From Phallusia fumigata (Eukaryota; Chordata; Ascidiacea; Phlebobranchia; Ascidiidae), in contig QXVZ01014449.1 of NCBI GenBank assembly GCA_008931825.1, forward strand, positions 1 through 43,208: a DNA stretch of 43,208 nucleotides. Direction: 5' to 3'. Both the position numbers and the translations under genes were made by a program. The notes beneath the pieces are model-generated. The model was given only the letters and a program-made list of their open reading frames with translations. It did no database searches and was not told where the DNA came from. Shown one piece after another: positions 33,228 through 43,208 of the stretch; position 1 is the first letter of the stretch, and the number at the start of each line of letters is the position of its first letter.

Positions 33228-33281
33228 TTTGTGCTGTAAGCTGCGTACCATTACAATTAGCATCAATGTACTGTAAGGTGC

Positions 33282-33287
33282 TTTATA
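33282..33287 (-). promoter_or_regulatory. TATA box of gene G
   Basis: TATAAA on the minus strand lies 55 bp before the ATG. Confidence 0.6.
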
Positions 33288-33390
33288 TTGAAGCACGTAT
33301 TAAGTAAGTGGTCGTAGATGTGTTTTCATTTATCCACCCACTGAACACAAGTCATCTAAGGTGGTAAATTTGCCACAGGATCATGCAATG

Positions 33391-33450
33391 TATATGCTAC
33401 GTCATGATTATAAAGGAAACTTTGTGTTGTTTTTTGTGGATGACGTGTCT
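33391..33450 (-). promoter_or_regulatory. Conserved upstream block, gene G copy
   Basis: TATATGCTACGTCATGAT, then AAAGGAAACTTTGTGTTGTT, then GTGGATGACGTGTC. It lies nearer the gene than in the others, about 0.19 kb before the start codon, because the intervening sequence is shorter. Confidence 0.6.
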
Positions 33451-34445
33451 GGCAATGTGTTGCTGTCACAAGCAACGTTCTGTTTTGTTAAACTATGGAT
33501 CTGTGTATATGACAGTATCGCAGTTTGCATAGTTCATCATTTTATTTGCAGTTTACTTGACGTGTCGGGTGGAGGAAAAATGTAAATGATACGTATTGTA
33601 GTTTTGCAAATGCGATTTAAGATTTAAAAATATGTAACCAATCCATGTTGTTATCAATGATATTTCAAGTTCCCTTCCCATTTTATGTCATTTTGGATGA
33701 CATGGCTGTTGAAACAGATTTTTCGATATTACATCACAATTTATAACATTTTATTGCAATATCGTTTTTAAAAACGAGTGCCGACAGATTGGTACATATG
33801 TACTAACCCTAACTCCTTTAAAGTATATTACGTTTAGAGTTGATACCGAGAAAAAATATTGTGCAATGTTTTTTTAAACGTGTTTTTGACTCAAAAAATT
33901 CTGATCTTAGCGGCTTAAGGGGGACATCTAGCCAGCTGCTTTTTTCAGGGAATGCGTCACAAAAAATTCGAATGCTAATATTAATGGCGAATTTTTATTT
34001 TACATCTGAATAATATTCACAATGAAAAAACAGCAACGAATAAATATTTAATACAAATACAATTGACAGAAAATAAAAGATTAGTTTTGCTCTTAAACGT
34101 TTTGATGCTTTCATAGTCTCCCAAACACGTGACTTACAACTGTAAATGTGAAATGTGGTGCTGCAGTTAATTAGGATGCAAATAACATTGCTACGCCTTG
34201 TTTTCATAGCAAAGTTTTAGATTCTTGATATGTCACATACTAAAGATTCAAAGATACACAGATGCAAATTCAATGACACTACAGCTTATTTTCACATTGG
34301 AAAGTTTTTAATTTGTCGCATACTAAAAGATACATGTGTTAATTCAAAAAGGGTGAAGTTTTTAATTACACTTTTACTTTTAACTATCACAATCTATGTA
34401 TTATGGTTGTCATCAGCGTTTTTACAACAAAGTATTTTCTGCACT
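33451..34445. other. Intergenic between G and H
   Basis: No gene seen. It contains a GCGGCTTAAGGGGGACATCT copy of the shared flank at about 33910, and GTCTCCCAAACACGTGACTT at about 34117. Confidence 0.5.
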
Positions 34446-36884
34446 CTAGTTTTCATATACATTTGATGTCTTCAAATCTTCTGTGGAAGCATCCATTTCT
34501 ACTTTGTTGAGGCTTACAATGTTATTGTAGGTATGACGTTCTTCCGTAGGATCTACAGTGTTATTATAGGTGTGACTTGCATCGTTTGGACTGATAGTGC
34601 CGTTGTAGGCATAAGCTTCTTCTACTTGTTCTGCGGTTTTGTTGAAAACTTTTTTTGTCTTGACACTTTTACCTTCAGATTTTTCTCTTGCAATGTTTTC
34701 ATAAGTTTGTGCTTTGCAGGGATTGGAACCCGCTTGACGGGTGAGGTTGGTTTCATCTTGAAAATAAAACAAAATTAGAAGCATAATTTTATTTCAAAGG
34801 TGCATTAGTGCAGAAATCGTCCTGCGTTGAGGTTGTAGTGATAGTGGCTCGGATTTTATACTTTTAATCCTTTTATGATTTTTTACATTTGATACCTTGA
34901 CATTATTTATATATGTTACATATTGTTTAGAACTGATGATGCCATTTGTTTGGCGAAATCGATTTTTTTACTCGCAATAAGAAATACACAGACTGATTTG
35001 AGTGTGCTGCAAGCTTCAGCCCTATCATAATTTCGAAATTTAAGTGTTCCTCTAACATAAAACATAACGTAACATATGTCGTAGGAAATAGGAAATGCCG
35101 GTAGCGGGTCTTATTTTGATTTTATATCTTGTCCTAGGAAGCAACTGTCAACAAAACCTGGCATTGAAAATCTACACGCCTTAAACTAAGTCTCACCTAT
35201 GTCAGCATACTCAAGGTTTTCGGACTGTGTCTGCTTTTTAAACCTACAGTATATTCAGAGAAAATTAAACCACACATAAGTTTAACTTCGACAACTCAAT
35301 CCATACCTTTTGCGGTAGGTTAGAAATATTGTAACTCCGGTGGCAATGATGACAAATCCAACGATAGAAGGTAAAACATAGATAAACAATGAATTGCTTT
35401 CTTTATCTACAACAATATTTTTTCTTATTAACGAAGCCTATTGCCAACGTTAGGAAACTCACACTTAAATAACTGTTGTAGTAGTCTATGGTAATCTATC
35501 GAGATTTTCTTGTTACGTGGTACTGTTTTAAGACCGCCTATCGGTGTTGTTTAAAAAAGAAACCGTTGTAAGACGATACGAGTTTATAACACGATGATGA
35601 CCAACAATTATATTTACCAAGTTTACAACATGCACCGTGAAAAGGTTAAACTATGTCGTTAAACAATTGCACCACCCCTACTCCACCTGATATGGCCTTT
35701 GCGGTTGTGTTGTAGATGCTTCTTGCAGATTCTGCTTCTATTAAAAAGTTGTATTGTTGTTAGTTCGTTGGGAACGTTGTTTTCTATTCTACAGTATCTT
35801 TAAACTTAACATTACGCATTACCTTTTAAAGTTTACCTATTACTCGGTTTCTGTTGGCGATTATCTTAAAATGCGTTACCTGATGTTGTCAGTTCATAAG
35901 TCTTTTCTATTGTGGAGGGAATTTGTGTGGTGAGATCGGTTGAAGTTTGTTTGGTCTGCAAAGTTGTTGTGGAAGCAGTTGTTGGCATGGACGTCGTTGT
36001 TGATGCTACAAACAATGTTGAACATTTCGAATACAAAGTCGCTGAACACCAATTACTGTGTGGGATTATGCCAAATCTCTCAACTTTTTATTCCGAAAAA
36101 ACTGTTGTTGTCGTAAAACGGCAAGTATTTATCTTTATTTCTGAAACTGCAATGGAACGAATGTATGACAACACTAGCTGAAGATCAAATAGCAATCGCA
36201 TTAAATTATATTTATTTATCTATTGCGTAAGATAGTCAGCTATACCTGGAATATTTCTTTGACAAATATATCTTGAAGGAGATGCACAAGGAACATCGGT
36301 CCACTTTAAACATTTCCAAAGATTTACAGACCAACCCATGGTCACACAATTCTCTTTTCCCCCATTGTTATTTGGTTCGTCGGTATTCCACTGTCCCACA
36401 TCGACCCTTGTTCCATCTGTCCATTCGAAGTTATTTGTACTGGTAATCCGTGACGCTCCAATAAAAAATGAGAACGGGTAAGCTGCAAGGCATTGATAAA
36501 ACAGTTATAGATATTTGTTTGTCTTGTTTTAACACGATGTGTGTTGACTGTGCTTACGTATATACTGCGAAAAAAAAATTTGAACCTTTTTCCGCTGTTT
36601 AAAAAATCCTAAGCTTGGATTGTTAGTAGGTGTTTTTTCTCACAAAGATAAAAATAAAATTCACCTGACAAAGTTCCGATCATTTCCACCAGAAAATTTT
36701 GAAGTTCAACTGTTTTGACGTTTGCTACTGTAGCGCTTTTAGCACTACATGCTCTTTCAGCTTCAGCATATGATTCGACAAATTTGTTTTTTTCAATATA
36801 GTACTCATGTTTTCCAAATGAATGCCAAGTTTGTGCATTGACAAGTTGCACTAGGAGAATAATATTAACCAATAAAGCTTTCAT
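34446..36884 (-). CDS. Gene H: CTLD receptor with short YN-repeat tail and both stalk exons
   Basis: Seven exons: 36665-36884, 36246-36482, 35880-36005, 35687-35737, 35307-35406, 35197-35243, 34446-34756; 1092 nt, 363 aa. A signal peptide (MKALLVNIILLVQLVNA) precedes a CTLD with WTDGT, EPN, KENC and WTD. The Thr-rich stalk has 42 residues and is followed by the 51 bp exon (EAESARSIYNTTAKAIS). Then a TM helix (SLFIYVLPSIVGFVII...) and RKR. The tail carries LEYADI, TYENIA, YNGT, YNNT and YNNI, and ends VYEN. This is the most complete member of the F-H subgroup and the best reference for it. The TATA box, promoter block and all splice sites are regular. Confidence 0.85.
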
Positions 36885-36934
36885 TTCGCTACATACTGAA
36901 AAACAATTGCTAGCATCAATATGCTTCTAAATTC

Positions 36935-36940
36935 TTTATA
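36935..36940 (-). promoter_or_regulatory. TATA box of gene H
   Basis: TATAAA on the minus strand lies 51 bp before the ATG. Confidence 0.55.
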
Positions 36941-37200
36941 TCCAAGCTCAAATGCGCCGAGACGAATACAAACTTTTTTCATTCTTGAAAGTAAACTGCT
37001 TTTGTACAGCAAACTGGTATGACAGACTTTCAAGCATCTTCCACTTTGTGACTGTAAAAAAAACCTTTACTCTATTAAAACTCAGAATACGTGATGTTTT
37101 TTTAAACGTCATATAAAGTCAGTGACCATAGATATGAAGTCAGTGTTATCATCCACCAACCGAACACGCCGACTCTAATTGTAAACTTTACACTCAGATG

Positions 37201-37250
37201 TTACACCATTGAGGAAACTTTGTGTCGTTTTCGCGGATGACGTGTTGTGT
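37201..37250 (-). promoter_or_regulatory. Conserved upstream block, gene H copy
   Basis: GAGGAAACTTTGTGTCGTTT followed by TCGCGGATGACGTGTTG. The outer ACGTCA site is reduced to ACACCA. It lies about 0.32 kb before the start codon. Confidence 0.5.
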
Positions 37251-38296
37251 TTTTCCAACCCCGTCACAAGAAGCGTTGTGTTTCATTAAACTATAGATTA
37301 GTATTTTGACAAGAACGTCGTTGGAGTTTTTCATAGTTCAGCAGTTTATTCGCGGTGTACACCTCACATGTCATGTGGAACAAAGAGTGTTAGCGTTATG
37401 TGTTGTTCCATAATGTAATATGGTTTTGTTGGACGGCATTCTCCGATTTCGTAAAATGTTAAAAACATCTTCTAATCTTTTTGCTACATTGTTTTTTAAC
37501 AAGTGCTTAATTGTAAACTCGGTATAAATGAAAAGGATGAAAGAAAAGTACGCGTAGAAACACCGACGCAACTGCAAGAAACTCTAAATATCGCATTATT
37601 TTATTAACGGATATAAACACTTTAATAATGTGGTTCTTGTAGATTATTTCACAACTCAAAATTGCCTGCATGCCTTTAGAATGTTAGGCGCCTAAACCGC
37701 CTCTTCTGTACCAACACAAAAACCAGATTGGTTTGAATAAATATGTTTCTAATAACAGTAAAAATACCCTTAGCGGCACTTGAAGTGCAGGAAAACAATA
37801 TTTTATTGCACAAAAAGTTAAAAAGTGTTACATAAGCCAACGAGTTTAAGTTCAACATATCGAAAACATTTTCAGTTTATATGTATCAGTCATTGCTGTT
37901 GTTAGCCATAACACCATTGAAACAAATGAGTACTTGCATTTATTCACACATGACGATTTGTCTGCTAGATATCTTCATGTGCAACCCCCAACAAAATCTG
38001 ACACATAACGCCACGCAGTGTTAATGTAGATAAATTGCCACTCACTGACAGACCGTTGCAGTGAGTTTAAATCTCTGCCTTGCTGCATGCACGTAAATAT
38101 AAAAAATAGAGTCACATTATTTTGTGTCCCGAGTGCACAGTGAGCCAGCGATTCTTTTGTTTGTGCCTGACTGTTTTTGTTGCTGCAGTGGGTCGTTAGT
38201 AAACTAATGTTGCTGTTTGTGTCATAGGGTTATTGAATTACGTTGTAGAAGCACAGTCTTTCTTATATATTTCTACGTGTGCAATCTTACGATTAT
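37251..38296. other. Intergenic between H and I
   Basis: No gene seen. GTGAGTTTAAATCTCTGCC followed by CTGCATGCACGTA near 38060 resembles the 3' flanks of B and D. Confidence 0.45.
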
Positions 38297-41200
38297 CTAA
38301 AGTTTTGTTTTCTTTTTCTTATTCACGACCGTGTACACATCGTTCGTGGCTTTATCATAAACAGGCTGGCCATGTCCCGTTTTACTCTTGCTGACAACAG
38401 AGTACATTTCATTGTAGATGCTTTGTTGATTTTCTGTTCCTATTTTTTCGTGGTCGTTTTCGATTTTGGCATCTGCTGCTGTGGCGTACGTCGCTGCATC
38501 GTTTGCATCAATGTTGTAGATTTCGTTGAGAACGGAGCCATAGGCTTGTTCTGATTGATCGTTGTGTTTTCCGGAAACTTTGTGGTCATTTATATCTTCA
38601 GATGCCACGGCTACGACATTTCCATACGTTGGCGCGCTGTTTGTGTTGGAATCAGTTTGACGACGGGTGGTTTTATCTAAAACAAGTCTATTTTTAGAAC
38701 ACATACCGGTCTATGTTTGTGCTAATTGCCGTTTTATAAAGGCATATGTTAAGGCCTATTTCTGCTAGTACGCTGCGTAGTGTTTAAAGATATTGGTTGT
38801 GCATCTGTTGGAATGCTGCTCTGTGGAACATAGCTCTGGATTTAAACTCAAGGCCTTTGTTTAAGCATTGTAAATCCGCATATGTGTAAAAAACGTGACA
38901 GTAAACGTGTTAAAAAGGTAATCTGGTCATTTTTGTGTATTCTTACCGATTTCCGCGTACTCCTCGTTTTCAGATTGCAACGGCTTTTTAGATCTGCAAA
39001 TAAAAAAGACATGATAAAACTATAAGTATAAACCCCATGACAACTTGCTGCATCTACCTTCGGCGTTTCCGGCAAATAAGGAACAATGCGACTCCCATGA
39101 CAATGATGATAAATGCAGTGGAAGCAATCACAGCCACCAGTGTTGAATCAATTCCTTGAGCTGTAACGGTAGTTGTTCCTATTTGAAACAGAATAAGCAA
39201 AACTTGGGCTTCATAGTTATTGAAAATCACTCATTCAACTGAATGAAATGCTTGCGCATATTTTAACACTAAAATAGGAAACTGTCGGGGGTTTGCATCT
39301 AACCAGAGGCTAGATTATCTTATTCCACGCCTTGCTGACTGAAAATGCTTGGAAGGCCGATTATTATAACGCCTCTTGTACTTTGGTACTTTGACTTATG
39401 ATACTTGGTTGAATAATCTACCGTTGCTTTAGTAACGTTGTGTTAGGCGACCTCGAATGCTGAGTCATACTTCTTAATCAATACAATGACGGTGATTCTA
39501 CGAACTTATTGTGGAAAATCATACGCGGAAGTTTCGTTTAACAAGGCACCCTGCCGCACGCGGTAACATTCATCATGTCATATTTACTGTGGGAAGTTAC
39601 GTGCGGCCAGTCTAGCTTGGGTAAACACATTACTGCATATGATGGAGCGTTTTTTGCACTGTTATGTTATAGTAAGTCTATTTTGCAAGCATGATTCACC
39701 GTCATACCTGGTAATATTGAACTTAATGGGAAAACATTTAGGTACACAATTCACGGTTTTAAATATTCTCAATAGAAATATACAAGCCAGTACTTGTGTG
39801 TATACATTTTCTACGTTTCGACAAACGCTGCTGTCATCATCAGCGTCATCATCAGCAGCGTTTGTCGAAACGTAGAAAATGTTTTACACACAAGTATTGG
39901 CTTGTATATTTCTATTGAGAATGGGAAAACAATTCTACTAAATTGATCGGGACAACGCTCAGGGTTGCGAAAGGCACACCGATTGGGAAACACTGCTGTA
40001 TATGATAGAGCTGTTTTTTGCACTGTCATGTTAGCATGCTTCCTTGGTGTAATAACACCACCAGTGTTGCGTTTTCTAAAACCTGGTTTCTTACTGGTGG
40101 TATGTATTAAAGCGGCGTCTTAAAGATAGTCGTTACAAACTTTAAATTGCAGCATTTTAAAATGTGTTACACAACACGCTAATTGGCGAAATTTATTCCC
40201 TGTCATACAGGTTTCTGGTATCAAATGTTTTCATTAACACACCAGTCGTCTCTGTCGAATCGAGAAAAAGCTACGGTTACATAAAGTGAAAAATTCGCGT
40301 GGGCTTCAATCTAAATATACCTGGCTTTGCTATAAAAAACCCTTCATATGTTAATTTTAGTGTTTTTACAATGCCAGCTGTCATCCTCTGCCCAAACGAA
40401 AGTCAACAACGTTCTATGTTGCATTTGTTGTGTCGTTTTGTGTTNAAATCCGCATATGTGTAAAAAACGTGACAGAAAACGTATTAAAAAGGTAATCTGG
40501 TCATTTTTGTGTATTCTTACCGATTTTCGCGTACTCCTCGTTTTCAGATTCCACCAGCTTTTTAGATCTGCAAATAAAAAAGACATGATAAAACTATAAG
40601 TATAACCCCATGACAACTTGCTGCATCTACCTTCGGCGTTTCCGGCAAATAAGGAACAATGCGACTCCCATGACAATGATGATAAATGCAGTGATGGATG
40701 CAATCGCAGCCACCAGCTTCGAATCAATTCCTTGAGCTGTAACGGTAGTTGTTCCTATTTGAAACAGAATAAGCTTAACTTGGGCTTCATATTATTGTTG
40801 GAAGTTATTGAAAATCACTTTTGACATTCAACTAGATGAAATGCTTGCGCATATTTTAACACTAAAATAGGAAACTTTTGGGGGTTTGCATCTAACCACA
40901 GGCCAGATTATCTTATTCCACGCCTTGCTGACTGGAAATGCTTGGGAGGCCGATTATTATAACGCCTCTTGTACTTTGGTACTTTGACTTATACTTGGTT
41001 GAATAATCTACCGTTGCTTTAGTAACGTTGTGTAAGGCAACCTCGAATGCTGAGTCATACTTCTTTATCAATACAATGACGGTGATTCTACGAACTTATT
41101 GTGGGAAATCATACGCGGAAGTTTCGTTTAACAAGGCACCCTGCCGCACGCGGTAACATTCATCATGTCATTTTTACTGTGGGAAGTTACGTGCGGCCAG

Positions 41201-43208
41201 TCTAGCTTGTGTAAACACCTTACTGCATATGAGTTTTTTACACTGTTATGTTATAGTGAGTCTATTTTGCAAGCATGATTCACCGTCGTATGTGGTAATA
41301 CTTAACTTAATGGGAAAACAATTCTACTAACTTAATTGGGACAACGCTCGGGCTTGCGAAAGGCACACCGCTTGGGAAACACTGCTGTATATGATATAGC
41401 TGTTTTTTGCACTGTCATGTTAGCATGCTTCCTTGGTGTAATAACACCACCAGTGTTGCGTTTCCTAAAACCTTGTTTCTTACTGGTGGTATGTATTAAA
41501 GCGGCGTCTTAAAGATAGTCGTTACAAACTTTAAATTGCAGCATTTTAAAATGTGTTACACAACACGCTAATTGGCGAAATTTATTCCCTGTCATACAGG
41601 TTTCTGGTATCAAATGTTTTCATTAACACACCAGTCGTCTCTGTCGAATCGAGAAAAAGCTACGGTTACATAAAGTGAAAAATTCGCGTGGGCTTCAATC
41701 TAAATATACCTGGCTTTGCTATAAAAAACCCTTCATATGTTAATTTTAGTGTTTTTACAATGCCAGCTGTCATCCTCTGCCCAAACGAAAGTCAACAACG
41801 TTCTACGTTGCATTTGTTGTGCCGTTTTGTGTTTGAAACTTACCCGGCAATCTTGTAGTATGGTATGCTTGACTTGTTTGCGCGTAAGCAGTTGTCGTTG
41901 GGGCTGGTGAAAAAAACACACGGTAGATTAGTTTAGAAAATTATACTTAGACATGGACTAAATCTGGTATATTTGGTGATTGTGTAGACCAAAGGTGGGC
42001 AAACTGCTATCGACCAAAGCTGTTTCATGCAGACCGTCAAACGATTCAATGAAGCCTAAACGGGTTTAAAATTACGCATTAAACCAATGGTACGTTTCCA
42101 CTTAAAGGTAACATCTTGCAAATCTTATCCAAAAAGTATTATTTAAAAGCAAAAATGTTGATTAAAAAGCAGCAAAAAATGGATTGTAAGGCATTGAGGC
42201 ATTGAAGTAATTACGTGTCACATTTGAATTTTTATGTGGACTTTTACTGAAAAGTGGTTGTAATTTTTTCTCCTATTTCTGGTATCTTTTCGCATCTCGG
42301 CAAAGCGCAAACGGCAGCTATTGCTTTCCATAACTATGTCACTCAAATACTTAATTTGATAATAATTTCTACACTTCAATAAGTTTGAATATCACAAGCA
42401 AGACTTTTTAAGGGTACCTAACAAGTTTCGTTGGCAAATGTATCCAGTACGAGTTGTACACGAAACATCCAACCACCTGTAGCCGCCTTGTTTCCCGTGC
42501 CAACCCATCGTCACACATTTTTCATCGACGTTATTTGGTTCATTAGTTCTCCACTGCGTATCCGTCAAGTTTGTTCCATCTGTCCACTCAATATTAATTG
42601 GGTTTCTCCTTGCGCCGATGAAGTAGGAAAATGGTGGACCTGCAAGGAAGTATATTTGAAGTCATGATAAACATAACTTGTGCAATATTGGCAACAACTC
42701 CTTTGTTTAGCCTGTGGAAAATCTGGAGGAAGAACGTACAATTACCTTTGCAATCACACTTTTATGTACAANTGTTTAGCCTGTGGAAAATCTGGAGGAA
42801 GAACGTACAATTACCTTTGCAATCACACTTTTATGTACAAACTGATCAAAAGAGGAGAAGTAGTTTATCAATACATTAGGTTGGATAAAAGAAGCTCGGA
42901 TGAGGCTAACCACCCAACAAACCCCAGATAAGTTAAAACCCAGTGGATATTGCTACAGGCAAAATATATTGACCTTCATGACCTTGTATTCGAATACTCC
43001 CCTGCAAGATGACAGTACGACACGGTACGTATTGAGTTGCGCGTTTTACCTCATTGCGAAGGGCGTACCCTACGTTTTGATGATTTGCGATGCGTACCGT
43101 ATACCTTCCTGCTATCCTTGCTCTCCTGTGATCAAAATAGCTAAAGAGTCGTTTTGTGCTTTGTGAATTTTTACCTTCAAAAGTTCCAATCTCTCCTACG
43201 AGAAAATT
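38297..43208 (-). CDS. Gene I: CTLD receptor, 5' end beyond the window
   Basis: Exons: 43175 to the window edge (end of CTLD exon 1, reading NFLVGEIGTFE), 42418-42639 (CTLD exon 2: WTDGT, EPN, DEKC, WLD, YICQ), 41844-41903 (stalk, 20 residues), a TM exon (39058-39160, or its other copy 40631-40736), a juxtamembrane exon (38947-38993, or 40521-40567) and the tail 38297-38676. The tail has EYAEI (EYAKI in the second copy), TYGNVV, YGSV, YNID, YATA, YSVV, VYDK and DVYTVV. It ends KKKKTKL, so the lysine run is no longer terminal. The TM and juxtamembrane exons appear twice because two contigs overlap; I read one gene with two alleles. CTLD exon 2 is 15 bp shorter than in most paralogs. The head is closest to gene A, the tail to D and E. 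Confidence 0.75.
38872..40444. repeat. Left copy of a divergent contig-end overlap
   Basis: It aligns end to end with 40446-41833: the start here matches the first base after the N, and the end here matches 41833. It differs by scattered substitutions, short indels and one 195 bp insertion (39737-39931). It holds one copy of the gene I TM and juxtamembrane exons. Confidence 0.8.
39737..39931. mobile_element. 195 bp fold-back insertion with 12 bp target duplication
   Basis: The insertion is present in the left contig and absent from the matching site near 41320 in the right one. AATGGGAAAACA occurs at 39725-39736 and again at 39920-39931. Positions 39767-39920 form an imperfect palindrome (arms about 65-70 bp, containing CTACGTTTCGACAAACGCTG and its complement). 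On the minus strand CTGATGA, a GACA/TGTC stem and GAAAC occur in the order of a hammerhead ribozyme core, as found in Penelope-like elements. I could not identify the third stem and cleavage site. Confidence 0.65.
40445..40445. other. Assembly join (single N)
   Basis: The N separates the two divergent copies 38872-40444 and 40446-41833. It marks a contig join. Confidence 0.85.
40446..41833. repeat. Right copy of the divergent contig-end overlap
   Basis: Counterpart of 38872-40444 without the 195 bp insertion. It carries the other version of the gene I juxtamembrane exon (40521-40567) and TM exon (40631-40736), the latter one codon longer than in the left copy. Confidence 0.8.
42704..42840. 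repeat. 68 bp exact repeat around an N in intron 1 of gene I
   Basis: Positions 42704-42771 and 42773-42840 are identical and meet at the N at 42772. This is the third unmerged contig overlap. Without it, intron 1 of gene I is about 470 bp. Confidence 0.9.

Noticed and set aside
40521-40736. A further receptor gene represented by the second TM and juxtamembrane exon pair
   Set aside because: The pair lies in a contig-end overlap, and only one tail exon and one lectin head flank the two copies.
42680-42931. ORF with CxxCGKSGGR resembling a zinc-binding fragment
   Set aside because: It lies in intron 1 of gene I, is doubled only by the 68 bp overlap, and has no further Cys/His pattern or coding support.

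Overview
This is a eukaryotic window: AT-rich, with small introns bounded by GT-AG sites and no operon structure. It holds nine paralogous multi-exon genes, called A to I here from left to right, all on the minus strand. Each encodes a type I membrane protein: signal peptide, one C-type lectin domain (CTLD) split over two exons, a Thr/Ser-rich stalk, one transmembrane (TM) exon ending in a basic stop-transfer, a short juxtamembrane exon containing a tyrosine motif of the EYAEI type, and a last exon with many tyrosines. The gene density, intron size and family style suggest a tunicate, most likely a Ciona-like ascidian. This is inference; no species marker is present.

Layout, left to right, 3' to 5' within each gene: A 361-2985; B 5458-7958 (broken); C 11347-16005 (intron holds a 1.3 kb fold-back repeat); D 17770-21161; E 23957-26692; F 28016-30062; G 31292-33227; H 34446-36884; I 38297 to beyond the right edge. 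Exon lengths are strikingly constant: CTLD exon 1 is 220 bp in every complete gene, CTLD exon 2 is usually 237 bp, TM exons are 100 to 106 bp, and the juxtamembrane exon is 47 bp. All internal junctions are phase 1 except TM to juxtamembrane, which is phase 2. This let me check each gene model by adding lengths: A, C, D, E, F, G and H all sum to a multiple of three.

The ectodomains and the signalling tails do not share one tree. By eye the CTLDs fall into B/C/D, E/F/G/H and A/I. The tails fall into an ITAM-like type (B/D/E/I), a long YN-repeat type (A/C) and a short YN-repeat type (F/G/H). Genes C and E therefore look like recombinants that joined one class of lectin head to another class of tail. 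In C a stranded second TM exon is still visible at the join. Upstream of the genes a short non-coding block with GGAAACTTTGTGTTGTTTT and flanking TGACGT half-sites recurs, and five genes have a TATA box 51 to 58 bp before the ATG.

The window is an imperfect assembly. All three single-N positions (9058, 40445, 42772) are flanked by repeated contig ends: 1661 bp exact, about 1.4-1.6 kb divergent, and 68 bp exact. The repeats around them are best read as unmerged contig overlaps, not as extra genes. The divergent overlap probably shows two alleles of gene I that differ in TM and juxtamembrane residues and in a 195 bp fold-back insertion.

The best candidate for an undescribed system is the array itself: a fast-changing cluster of lectin receptors with immunoreceptor-like phosphotyrosine tails, in which sensing and signalling modules are exchanged.
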